Assembly (NCBI RefSeq): GCF_900108875.1
Contig: NZ_FNYJ01000001.1
Coordinates: 1,791,387-1,855,386, forward strand
Direction of reading: 5' to 3'
Length of the DNA stretch: 64,000 nucleotides
From: Pseudomonas sp. NFR16
Lineage (GTDB): Bacteria; Pseudomonadota; Gammaproteobacteria; Pseudomonadales; Pseudomonadaceae
This document shows positions 7,987 through 19,008 of this stretch, one piece after another. Within the stretch, counting starts at the first letter, position 1. Each line of letters opens with the position of its first letter. Under the pieces are notes generated by a model. It searched no databases, was not told the origin of the DNA, and saw only the letters and a program-made list of their open reading frames with translations. The position numbers and the translations under genes were made by a program.

Positions 7987-9153
7987 TCATTGCACCTGGA
8001 GCACCTCGTCCGCTTTGCCGCCTGCCCCTTGAATCACCAGATGAATGAAATGCAGCTTGGTGATGACGGCGGGCGGCAGCACAAACGGATAGAAGTCAGG
8101 CTGGCCCATGGCGCGCGACAGCTCGTTGAGCATGCCGGCAAGCTCGATCCACGCATTGACGAACGTCAGGAACGCGGGCCCGCCCGGATGCTGCGGGTCG
8201 AAAAGCGTTTCCAGTCCGAACGGCTGGTAGTCGAGGTCCATGTCGCGGGCGCTCATCCCCAGGCTCAACGCCGTGTCGACGGCATCCATCATGTGCAGGT
8301 AATGTGCCCAGGTTTCAGCCCAGTCTTCCCAAGGATGCATGGTGGCGTAGGCGCTGACGTAATGCTGCTGCCAGTCCGCCGGGGCGCCGTGCTGGTAGTG
8401 ATGATCCAGCGCATCGGCGTAGCTGGCGCGGTCATCGCCGAACAGGTTGCGAAAACCGTCCTGCCAGTAGGTGTCAGCGATCAGGCGATCCCAGTAGTAA
8501 TGTCCGACTTCGTGGCGGAAATGCCCGAGAAGCGTGCGGTAAGGTTCGTGCATCTGGACACGTACTTTCTCACGAATAGCGTCGTCGGCTTCTTCAACGT
8601 TGAGGGTGATCAGGCCGTGGGCGTGCCCTGTGGTCGGCAGATTGCCTTCCAGATCGACACCGAGAAATTCGAACGCCAGACCGCGCTGCTCGTCCACGCT
8701 CTTGGGGATGACCTGCAGCCCCAGTGTGATCAGCTGCGCCACCAGGCGCCGCTTGGCGGTTTCGATCTTGCGCCAGCGCTCCGGGTTTTCCGGCACGGAT
8801 AAGTCGGGAATGGTCTTGTTGAGGCTACAGGCCACGCAGAACTCGCCGGCATTGAGCGCCGGAAACAGCCAGTTGCACCCAGCGGGGGTATCCAGATTCG
8901 CGCAGCGGCGATACAGCCCGGCCTGAGGCTCATCACTCAAACGCCAGGTGTTGAGGTCGGGCCCCGGCTCAAGGGCCGCGATCCTGCCCTGCTCCGGCAG
9001 ATAACCCAGTGCTGCCGAACACGCCAGACACTGGCTGTTACGGAAGAATACCGACTGCCCACAACGGCACTGCCAGACCTTGTTGTTGCGCTTGCTTTCA
9101 CCGGCAAAGGGCGCCGCGATCCGAGTGCTGAGTTGTTCGAAGAACTGGAACAT
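7987..9153 (-). CDS. Zinc-ribbon zincin-like metallopeptidase (DUF2248-type)
   Basis: A 388-residue protein with an N-terminal zinc-ribbon-like region (C29-x-C31, C42-x2-C45, and a further CVAC at about 106-109). It also has a zincin motif HEVGH at about 214-218, followed by a Glu/Asp-rich segment with HPWEDWAETWAHYLH that could supply the third zinc ligand. This is the layout of the putative zinc-binding metallopeptidase family found in many proteobacteria, whose substrate is not known to me. The start is placed at ATG 9153 because AGGAG lies six bases upstream, whereas an ATG at 9159 would directly abut it. No signal peptide is seen. Confidence 0.8.
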   Translation of the reverse strand: MFQFFEQLSTRIAAPFAGESKRNNKVWQCRCGQSVFFRNSQCLACSAALGYLPEQGRIAALEPGPDLNTWRLSDEPQAGLYRRCANLDTPAGCNWLFPALNAGEFCVACSLNKTIPDLSVPENPERWRKIETAKRRLVAQLITLGLQVIPKSVDEQRGLAFEFLGVDLEGNLPTTGHAHGLITLNVEEADDAIREKVRVQMHEPYRTLLGHFRHEVGHYYWDRLIADTYWQDGFRNLFGDDRASYADALDHHYQHGAPADWQQHYVSAYATMHPWEDWAETWAHYLHMMDAVDTALSLGMSARDMDLDYQPFGLETLFDPQHPGGPAFLTFVNAWIELAGMLNELSRAMGQPDFYPFVLPPAVITKLHFIHLVIQGAGGKADEVLQVQ

Positions 9154-9272
9154 GGCCATCTCCTGAGTGGGCTGCAAGCACTAGATCATCGGGGGTTGCG
9201 GCGGTTCCGTGGATTTTATCCGCGAGGGGCATGGGCAGTGGGTGCATCGGATATGCGTTCCCCCAGTTAAAG

Positions 9273-9337
9273 CGCCTTCCCGGCTGAAGCCGGTCCTACC
9301 GGGACAGACCGCCTTCCCGGCTAAAGCCGATCCTACT
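9273..9337. repeat. REP pair, TTCCCGGCT(A/G)AAGCCGGTCCTAC type
   Basis: Two head-to-tail copies of CTTCCCGGCTRAAGCC followed by GATCCTAC or GGTCCTAC, each able to fold as a small hairpin, lie between the metallopeptidase start and the ligA stop. The same element recurs at 53288-53418. This is a standard Pseudomonas extragenic palindrome. Confidence 0.8.
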
Positions 9338-9389
9338 GGGGAAGAGGTCGGCATTAGCGCTGTGCTTACGCCCCCCTACAGCAAACGGG

Positions 9390-11951
<2,562 letters not shown>

Positions 11952-11966
11952 GGTTGCGTCGCTCAA

Positions 11967-12833
11967 TCAACGACGCTGAGTCAGCGCGCGGCGTTCGAAC
12001 TCGACGATGCGCTGGCGGTAATGCTCGATGGTCTGCGCGGTCATGACGCTGCGCTGATCATCCTTGAGTTCGCCGTTGAGTTCATGGGCCAGTTTACGCG
12101 CCGCGGCCACCATCACATCAAACGCCTGCTTGGGATGACGCGGACCTGGCAAGCCGAGGAAGAAGCTCACCGCACGAGTGCTGAAATGGTCGATATCGTC
12201 CAGATCGAACACGCCCGGCTTGACCGCGTTGGCCATGGAGAACAGCACTTCGCCATTGCCTGCCATGCTTTCGTGGCGATGGAAAATGTCCATTTCACCG
12301 AAGCGCAGGCCGCTTTCCAGAATGTTTTGTAACAAAGCAGGCCCTTTGAAACCGCTTTCGTCGCGAGAAATGACGCTGATCACCAGCACCTCTTCCACCG
12401 GCGCCAGGTCCTTGTCTTCAGTGATGCGCTGGGTCGGCTTGTCGTCCGGGAAGTCGTCGTCGCGGGCCGAGAACAGGTTCGGGCCGTCGAGGTCCAGGTT
12501 CAGGTCGCCCTGCTGCGGTTCGTCCTTGCGCTTGCCGCGCTTGCTTTCACGCTCAGGGCGCTCCGCCCGCTCAGGCCGCTCGCGAGCCGCGCTCATGGCC
12601 GGCAGATCCTGCTCGTCCAGTTGCGGCTCTTTATGGGTTTCCAGAACACGCGCAGGGCCCAGCACCTCGGCGGACGAACCTTCGTCGTCGTCCGGCAGGT
12701 TGGAGAAGCTGCGGTCCAGCCTGAATTTCAGCTTGCCTTTGCCGCCGCGCATCCGGCGCCAGCCGTCAAAAAGAATCCCGGCGATGACAATTATGCCGAT
12801 GACGATCAGCCACTCTCGCAGACCGATTTCCAT
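11967..12833 (-). CDS. zipA: Cell division protein ZipA
   Basis: A 288-residue inner-membrane protein that tethers FtsZ to the membrane in the division ring. It has an N-terminal membrane helix ([20 protein letters not shown], about 6-25), a basic stretch, a charged low-complexity linker rich in E, R and D (about 50-140), and a C-terminal FtsZ-binding ZipA domain (about 145-280, [20 protein letters not shown]). It lies between smc and ligA, the usual Pseudomonas order. A 264-base gap separates its start from the smc stop; that gap shows no gene or clear signal other than space for a zipA promoter. Confidence 0.95.
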   Translation of the reverse strand: MEIGLREWLIVIGIIVIAGILFDGWRRMRGGKGKLKFRLDRSFSNLPDDDEGSSAEVLGPARVLETHKEPQLDEQDLPAMSAARERPERAERPERESKRGKRKDEPQQGDLNLDLDGPNLFSARDDDFPDDKPTQRITEDKDLAPVEEVLVISVISRDESGFKGPALLQNILESGLRFGEMDIFHRHESMAGNGEVLFSMANAVKPGVFDLDDIDHFSTRAVSFFLGLPGPRHPKQAFDVMVAAARKLAHELNGELKDDQRSVMTAQTIEHYRQRIVEFERRALTQRR

Positions 12834-13097
12834 GTAATCCCGTGCCTCTAATGAAAATTCTGAAAAGTAAGGGCGTAAACCCCTTTAAAACGTGGAGCCA
12901 ACTCTATGTTCTGAATGGCGTTTTACCCACGCGAAATGAAAAAGTGGACATTAAGCTAGCACGACCAAAGGTAACTTTACACCGTCTGTTACATCTGGCA
13001 TGCCGCGAGGATCTGTACCTCTGCGGCGGTTGATCCTGTACCGAGCCATCGAGCGCCACTTTTCCCTCATCAATCCGTTCGGCTGCGCCGCAGCCCG

Positions 13098-16000
13098 TTA
13101 TGCATCCACCAGCGCCATGGCCTCCTCTACGTCCACCGCCACGAGGCGCGAACACCCGGGCTCATGCATTGTCACGCCCATCAGTTGATCGGCCATTTCC
13201 ATGGCGATCTTGTTGTGGGTGATGTAGATGAACTGCACCGTTTGCGACATCTCCTTGACCAGTCGGGCATAGCGGCCCACGTTGGCGTCGTCCAGCGGTG
13301 CGTCGACCTCGTCGAGCATGCAGAACGGTGCCGGGTTGAGTTTGAAAATGGCAAAAACCAGCGCCAGCGCGGTCAGGGCTTTTTCGCCGCCGGACAGCAG
13401 ATGGATCGTGCTGTTCTTCTTGCCCGGGGGACGCGCCATGATCGTCACCCCTGTATCGAGTAAATCTTCGCCCGTCAGTTCCAAGTAAGCGCTGCCGCCA
13501 CCGAAAACTTTTGGAAAAAGTGCCTGAATTCCGCTGTTTATCTGATCAAAGGTCTCTTTGAAGCGATTGCGCGTTTCTTTGTCGATCTTGCGAATGACGT
13601 TTTCCAGCGTGTCCAGTGCCTCGACCAGGTCGGCATCCTGAGCGTCGAGGTAACGCTTGCGCTCGGACTGCTGCTGGTATTCATCGATGGCGGCCAGGTT
13701 GATGGCGCCCAGACGCTGTATCCGCGCGGCGATGCGCTCCAGCTCCTCCTCGGCTTCCTTCTCGTTGGCCTCCGGCGTCAAGGTCGCCAGCACGCCATTC
13801 AGATCGTAGCCGTCTTCGTGCAATTGCTCCTGAAGCGTCTTGCGTCGCACCGTGAGTGACTGCCATTCCAGCCGCTGCTGCTCCAGTTGTCCACGCAGCA
13901 ACTGCGATTGCTGCTCGGCCTGGGTACGACGTTTCTCGGCTTCACGCAGGTCGCGGTCGGCGTCTTCCAGAGCGTTTTTCGCGGTGCGCATTTCGTCGTC
14001 GACGACCATACGCCGCTCCAGCAGCTCTTCGAGTTTCAAGCGCAGTTCTTCAAGCGGCGCCTCGCCCTCTTCCAGGCCCAGACTCAACTGTTCACGCTTC
14101 TCGGTCAGGCGCTCGGACTGCATCTCCAGACGCTCCAGGGCCTGACGCGTCGAGTCGTGCTGAGCGCGCAAGGAGCTCAGCCTGACGGCCAACTGATTGC
14201 CGTGATCCTTGTGCTGCCGCGCTTCCTGACGCACCCGATCAAGCCGTTCACGCAAGCTGTCGCGCTGGGCCAGCAGCAGTTCGCGCTGCTCGGTGTCGAG
14301 CGCCATGCTGTCGAGCGCGTCCTGCAATTGCAGGCGCGACTCGCCCAAGCTCTCCTGCTCGATGGCGCGCTGCTCGCCGAGCTCGGTCAATTCTTCATCC
14401 AGCCGCGTGCGGCGCAGGGTCAATTGCTCGACCTTGGCTTTGGCTGCCGACAGCTGAGCCTTGAGCTCACTTTGCTGACGGGCTTCGTCCTGCAGGCGTC
14501 GGCGCAGTTGCTCACGACCGTCTTCCTGCACGCGCTGCTGCTCGCGCTGGGTGAGCAACAGTTCTTCAAGCGCAGCCAGCGTGGCTTCACGCTCCTCGCG
14601 TTCGGCTTCCAGACGCTGCAACTCCTGGCCGCGCGCCAGTACGCCGCTCTCGGCCTCGCTGGCGCGACGCACCCGCAGAAAGTCACGGCCGACCCAGTAG
14701 CCGTCGCGACTGATCAGGCTTTGCCCGGCGCTCAGTTGCGAACGCAGTGCCAGGGCATCGTCGAGGGTTTCGACCGGCTTGACCTGACCGAGCCAATGGC
14801 TCAGGTCGACGCCGGTTTCGACTTTGTCGAGCAGACTGCCCGGAATGCGGGTCCTGTCGGCTGCGGGGCTGACCAGACGCAGATCACCCTGATTGAAACC
14901 GGCCAGATCAAGGCCCGAGAAAGTGTCGACCAGCACCGCATGCAGATCGGCGCCCAGCACGGTTTCCACGGCCAGCTCCCAGCCCGATTCGACGCGCAAG
15001 CCTTCAGCCAGACGAGGACGCTCGCTCAACTGATGCTCGCGCAGCCATTCGGCGGTGCCGGTGCCGGGATCCAGCGCCGCCTGTTGCAACGCTTCCAGCG
15101 AAGCGATGCGGCCATTCAGACGCTGCAGATCGCCCTGCGCCTGCTGTTGCGACTGAGTCGTCTGCTGCAGTTCGAGGCGCAATTGCTCGAGGCGCTCGAC
15201 CAGCTGTTCTTCTTCGGCGGTCAGGTCTTCGAACGCCATTTCCCGCGCCGCGAGGTCTTCGCTGAGCGCCAGGATTGCCGCGTCTTCCGGGTCGGCCGCC
15301 AGCAACTGGCGCTCTTCGCCCAACCGGCGCTGTCGTTCGGCCAGGCGCTCCAAACTGGTTTCCAGCTGCTGGATCCGCGATTGCTGGACCTCGGCCTGGC
15401 GTCGCGGCTCGGCGGACGTCAGGTTGAAGGCGTCCCATTTCTCCTGCCAGCCGTGCATTGCACTTTCAGCCTCTTCCAGCGCGGCGGCGGACTCCTCGGC
15501 GGCGGCGAGGGTCATTTCCTGCTCGGGCTCAAGCATTTCCAGCTCTTCGCCCAGCGTCGCCAACAGCGTGCGGTCATGGCCCAGATGAGATTCGGTTTCC
15601 TGCCGCGCGCGCTCGGCTTCGCGCAGATCGTCCTGCAACTGACGCAGCCGCTGCTGGCCGTGCTGAATGCTTTGCTCGACACGGGCAATGTCGCCGCCGA
15701 CCGAATAAAAGCGGCCCTGCACCTGATTGAAGCGCTCGGAAAGATCGTGATGCCCATCGCGCAAGCGTTCGATGGACGCATCGGCGCTGCGCTGATCGGC
15801 CACCAGCGCCTCGAAACTGACTTCCTGAGTGCCGATGATTGCCTCGCGCTGCGCGACCTGATCGTTCAGCGCCTGCCAGCGCAACGCCGACAGCTGCGCC
15901 TTGAGCTGGCGCTCCTCGGCTTTATATTCCTGATACTTCTCGGCGGCCTGGGCCTGACGATACAGACGTTCGAGCTGGCGCTCGAGTTCTTCGCGCAGGT

Positions 16001-16586
16001 CAGTCAGGCGCGCCAGGTTTTCGTGGGTACGGCGGATGCGGTTTTCGGTTTCCCGGCGGCGCTCCTTGTACTTGGAAATACCGGCGGCCTCTTCGATGAA
16101 GTTGCGCAGATCCTCAGGCTTGGCTTCGATCAGCTTGGAAATCATCCCTTGTTCGATGATCGAGTAGCTGCGCGGACCCAGGCCGGTGCCGAGGAAAATA
16201 TCGGTGATGTCGCGACGACGGCACTTGGTGCCGTTCAGGTAATAGCTGTTCTGGCTGTCGCGGGTGACCTTGCGGCGAATGGAGATTTCCGCGTAGGCGG
16301 CGTATTCGCCCACCAGCGTGTTGTCCGAGTTGTCGAAGACCAGCTCGATGCTCGCCTGACTGACCGGTTTACGGCTGGTAGAGCCGTTGAAAATGACATC
16401 GGTCATCGACTCGCCGCGCAGGTTTTTGGCCGAGCTTTCGCCCATGACCCAGCGCACCGCGTCGATGATGTTGGACTTGCCGCATCCATTGGGGCCGACC
16501 ACGGCCGCCATGTTGCTGGGGAAGTTCACCGTCGTCGGATCGACGAAGGATTTGAACCCGGCCAGCCTGATGCATTTAAGGCGCAT
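13098..16586 (-). CDS. smc: Chromosome segregation ATPase SMC
   Basis: A 1162-residue condensin subunit. An N-terminal ATPase head has Walker A GPNGCGKS at 31-38. It is followed by a long coiled coil rich in Q, E, R and L, a hinge (about 505-655, LAEGLRVESGWELAVETVLG), the returning coiled coil, and a C-terminal head with signature LLSGGEKALTALAL and Walker B CMLDEVDAPLDD. It compacts and segregates the chromosome with ScpA/ScpB. The stop of the upstream GntR gene is only three bases from the smc start, so the two may be co-transcribed. Confidence 0.97.
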   Translation of the reverse strand: MRLKCIRLAGFKSFVDPTTVNFPSNMAAVVGPNGCGKSNIIDAVRWVMGESSAKNLRGESMTDVIFNGSTSRKPVSQASIELVFDNSDNTLVGEYAAYAEISIRRKVTRDSQNSYYLNGTKCRRRDITDIFLGTGLGPRSYSIIEQGMISKLIEAKPEDLRNFIEEAAGISKYKERRRETENRIRRTHENLARLTDLREELERQLERLYRQAQAAEKYQEYKAEERQLKAQLSALRWQALNDQVAQREAIIGTQEVSFEALVADQRSADASIERLRDGHHDLSERFNQVQGRFYSVGGDIARVEQSIQHGQQRLRQLQDDLREAERARQETESHLGHDRTLLATLGEELEMLEPEQEMTLAAAEESAAALEEAESAMHGWQEKWDAFNLTSAEPRRQAEVQQSRIQQLETSLERLAERQRRLGEERQLLAADPEDAAILALSEDLAAREMAFEDLTAEEEQLVERLEQLRLELQQTTQSQQQAQGDLQRLNGRIASLEALQQAALDPGTGTAEWLREHQLSERPRLAEGLRVESGWELAVETVLGADLHAVLVDTFSGLDLAGFNQGDLRLVSPAADRTRIPGSLLDKVETGVDLSHWLGQVKPVETLDDALALRSQLSAGQSLISRDGYWVGRDFLRVRRASEAESGVLARGQELQRLEAEREEREATLAALEELLLTQREQQRVQEDGREQLRRRLQDEARQQSELKAQLSAAKAKVEQLTLRRTRLDEELTELGEQRAIEQESLGESRLQLQDALDSMALDTEQRELLLAQRDSLRERLDRVRQEARQHKDHGNQLAVRLSSLRAQHDSTRQALERLEMQSERLTEKREQLSLGLEEGEAPLEELRLKLEELLERRMVVDDEMRTAKNALEDADRDLREAEKRRTQAEQQSQLLRGQLEQQRLEWQSLTVRRKTLQEQLHEDGYDLNGVLATLTPEANEKEAEEELERIAARIQRLGAINLAAIDEYQQQSERKRYLDAQDADLVEALDTLENVIRKIDKETRNRFKETFDQINSGIQALFPKVFGGGSAYLELTGEDLLDTGVTIMARPPGKKNSTIHLLSGGEKALTALALVFAIFKLNPAPFCMLDEVDAPLDDANVGRYARLVKEMSQTVQFIYITHNKIAMEMADQLMGVTMHEPGCSRLVAVDVEEAMALVDA

Positions 16587-16589
16587 GGA

Positions 16590-17249
16590 TCAGCTGGCCG
16601 CCAGGGCAGACAGGACCGACTGGCAGCTGCGCTCGGCGTAACAGGTCAGCACCTCGCGAATGCGCGACAGGTCACGGGCAATCACCGCTTCGAGCAACTG
16701 GCCGAACAGCGTCAGGTATTCGCTCATCTCGGCTTTGCGTTGCTCCAGCGCCAGGTAGTAGAAACGGCTCATGGAAGGCTGCAGGTTCTCGACGGTTTCT
16801 TCCAGATACGGATTATCGGCGAACGGATAGGCCGCGCGCATGACGTTGAAACTGTCTTCGACGAAGCCCTTCACGTCCTTGCGCTCGCAGCTGGCGATCA
16901 GACGTTGCTGGATTTGCAGGAAGGGCGCCAGATCGGTCTGTTCTTGCCAGCTTCTGGCCACGGCCAGGCCAAGCAGAATGTACAGCTCACTCATCAGCGC
17001 GCAGAGGCTGGTGATGTTGTGCGGGGTCAGGACCGACACTTGAGCGCCGCGACGCGGCAGGATGACGATCAGATGGCGTCGCTCGAGAACCAGCAGCGCC
17101 TCGCGCACCGATCCCCGACTCACGTTGAGTGCCGCAGTGACCTTCTGCTCCTGAATCCGCTCTCCTGGCTTGAGCTCGCCGCGAATGATCCGCTCCGCGA
17201 GATGATGAGCGATCTGCTCAGCGAGGCTGTCCGGTGCCTTGAACGTCAT
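16590..17249 (-). CDS. GntR/FCD-family regulator, divergent from xdhA
   Basis: A 219-residue regulator with an N-terminal winged helix-turn-helix (about 8-75; SRGSVREALLVLERRHLIVILPRRG) and a C-terminal all-helical FCD effector domain. The histidines that usually coordinate a metal in FCD domains are not evident here: the expected FH position reads FNVMRAAY. It may therefore bind an effector without metal or through other residues. It lies next to and divergent from xdhA, and two TGAC-N6-GTCA palindromes lie in the shared 286-base gap. Repression of purine catabolism and of itself is the simplest inference. The gene abuts smc on its other side. Confidence 0.88.
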   Translation of the reverse strand: MTFKAPDSLAEQIAHHLAERIIRGELKPGERIQEQKVTAALNVSRGSVREALLVLERRHLIVILPRRGAQVSVLTPHNITSLCALMSELYILLGLAVARSWQEQTDLAPFLQIQQRLIASCERKDVKGFVEDSFNVMRAAYPFADNPYLEETVENLQPSMSRFYYLALEQRKAEMSEYLTLFGQLLEAVIARDLSRIREVLTCYAERSCQSVLSALAAS

Positions 17250-17432
17250 TTCTTTCCTTTAAATCCAATAGCTGCACACAAGCGGCGCAGTGTATCGCAC
17301 TGCATACCTGTGGCGCAGGGCCATATGTGTGGAAACTGGCACGAAATAAGCAAAACTTTGAGCGTGGTCCCACCCTTTCATTGCACAGACACCCCGCCGT
17401 TAATCGGCAAGTCGGCGAAATTCCATAATTCC

Positions 17433-17469
17433 TGACTTAAAGGTCAGAAAATTATTGACCCGATAGTCA
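17433..17469. promoter_or_regulatory. Twin TGAC-N6-GTCA operators upstream of xdhA
   Basis: TGACTTAAAGGTCA (17433-17446) and TGACCCGATAGTCA (17456-17469) are two perfect half-site pairs whose centres are 23 bases apart, about two helical turns. The second overlaps a plausible xdhA -35 (TTGACC at 17455) paired with TAGATT 16 bases later, so binding there would block transcription. A third copy is upstream of the purine permease gene. The adjacent GntR/FCD protein is the likely ligand. Confidence 0.65.
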
Positions 17470-17535
17470 GAACTGATAGATTCATCGACATGTTCGATTA
17501 CAAACTTTCTATTACAAGAAAATGAGGCACAACCG

Positions 17536-19008
17536 GTGATCCAGTTTCTACTGAACCAAGAGCTAAAAACCGAGCATGCTCTGGACCCGAACCTGACGGT
17601 GCTCAACTATCTGCGTGAGCACGTGCACAAGTCCGGCACCAAAGAGGGCTGCGCCAGCGGCGATTGCGGCGCGTGCACCGTGGTGGTGGGCGAGTTGTCG
17701 ACCGATGAGCAGGGCCAGGATCACCTCAGTTATCGCAGCCTCAATTCGTGCCTGACGTTCGTCGCCGCGCTGCACGGCAAGCAGCTGATCAGCGTCGAAG
17801 ACCTGAAGCATCAAGGCCGGTTGCACAGCGTGCAGCAGGCCATGGTCGATTGCCACGGATCGCAATGCGGCTTTTGCACGCCAGGGTTCGTAATGTCGCT
17901 GTTCGCGTTGCAGAAGAACAGCTCGCAGACGGACTCCGACCAGGAAAAGCAGGCTCAGGCCCGTGAAGCGCTGGCCGGCAATCTGTGCCGCTGCACCGGC
18001 TATCGCCCTATTCTCGCCGCCGCCGGGCAGGCTTGTGGCGGGCAGCGTCAGCCCGACCAGTTCGATGCTCGCCAGGCGCAGACCATCGCCCGCCTCAAGT
18101 CCATCAGACCGCAGCAGACGGCCGAGCTGAACAGCGGCGACAAGCGCTGCCTGGTGCCGTTGACCGTCGCCGACCTGGCCGATCTTTACGACGCCTACCC
18201 GCAGGCCAGGCTGCTGGCGGGCGGCACCGATCTGGCGCTTGAAGTCACCCAGTTTCATCGCACGCTGCCGGTCATGATCTACGTGGGCAACGTGGCCGAC
18301 ATGAAAAAGATCGAGCACTTGGAGGACCGTATCGAGATCGGCGCTGCCACTGCGCTGACCGACTGCTACGAAGCGTTGAGCAGCGAGTACCCGGATTTCG
18401 GCGAACTGCTGCACCGTTTCGCGTCGCTGCAGATCCGCAATCAGGGCACGCTGGGCGGAAACATCGGCAACGCGTCACCCATCGGGGACTCGCCTCCCCT
18501 GCTGATTGCGCTGGGCGCGAAAATCGTCCTGCGCAAAGGCGAGACGACTCGTACGCTGGCGCTGGAGGATTACTTCATCGATTACCGCGTGACCGCGCGC
18601 CAGGAAAGCGAATTCATCGAGAAGATCATCGTGCCCAGGGCCAGCGTGAAGCAGGCGTTCCGTGCCTACAAGGTTTCCAAGCGGCTGGACGATGACATCT
18701 CCGCCGTTTGCGCGGCCTTCCGTCTTCAGGTCGAGAACGGCGCCATCGTCGATGCCCGTGCGGCCTTCGGCGGCATGGCGGCGATCCCCAAACGCGCTGT
18801 GCACTGCGAGCAGGCCCTGATCGGACAGCCCTGGACATCGGCCACGATCGAGCGAGCCTGTCATGCGCTGGAACAGGATTTCACGCCGCTGACGGATTTC
18901 CGTGCCAGCAAGGAATACCGCTTGCTGAGCGCGCAGAACCTGCTGCGCAAATACTTCATCGAACTGCAAACGCCACACATCCAGACGCGGGTGACTGCAT
19001 ATGTCTAA
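17536..19008 (+). CDS. xdhA: Xanthine dehydrogenase, small (FeS/FAD) subunit
   Basis: A 490-residue electron-transfer subunit. A plant-type 2Fe-2S ferredoxin domain comes first (C39, C44, C47, C72), then the helical second 2Fe-2S domain (C111-x2-C114, C151-x-C153). An FAD-binding domain follows from about 195 (LLAGGTDLALEV, QIRNQGTLGGNIGNASPIGD). It passes electrons from hypoxanthine or xanthine oxidation to NAD. Translation starts at a GTG, supported by GAGG nine bases upstream. The stop overlaps the start of xdhB by eight bases, which fits coupled translation of the two subunits. Confidence 0.96.
   Translation: MIQFLLNQELKTEHALDPNLTVLNYLREHVHKSGTKEGCASGDCGACTVVVGELSTDEQGQDHLSYRSLNSCLTFVAALHGKQLISVEDLKHQGRLHSVQQAMVDCHGSQCGFCTPGFVMSLFALQKNSSQTDSDQEKQAQAREALAGNLCRCTGYRPILAAAGQACGGQRQPDQFDARQAQTIARLKSIRPQQTAELNSGDKRCLVPLTVADLADLYDAYPQARLLAGGTDLALEVTQFHRTLPVMIYVGNVADMKKIEHLEDRIEIGAATALTDCYEALSSEYPDFGELLHRFASLQIRNQGTLGGNIGNASPIGDSPPLLIALGAKIVLRKGETTRTLALEDYFIDYRVTARQESEFIEKIIVPRASVKQAFRAYKVSKRLDDDISAVCAAFRLQVENGAIVDARAAFGGMAAIPKRAVHCEQALIGQPWTSATIERACHALEQDFTPLTDFRASKEYRLLSAQNLLRKYFIELQTPHIQTRVTAYV

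Noticed and set aside
12843..13097. Plus-strand 63-codon frame between zipA and smc
   Set aside because: No ribosome-binding site and mixed AT/GC composition; this is more likely the zipA promoter region.
13887..17435. A 1182-codon open frame on the plus strand opposite smc and the GntR gene
   Set aside because: It is the mirror of smc's regular coiled-coil codons, has no start site or recognisable domain, and continues into the GntR gene and its promoter.
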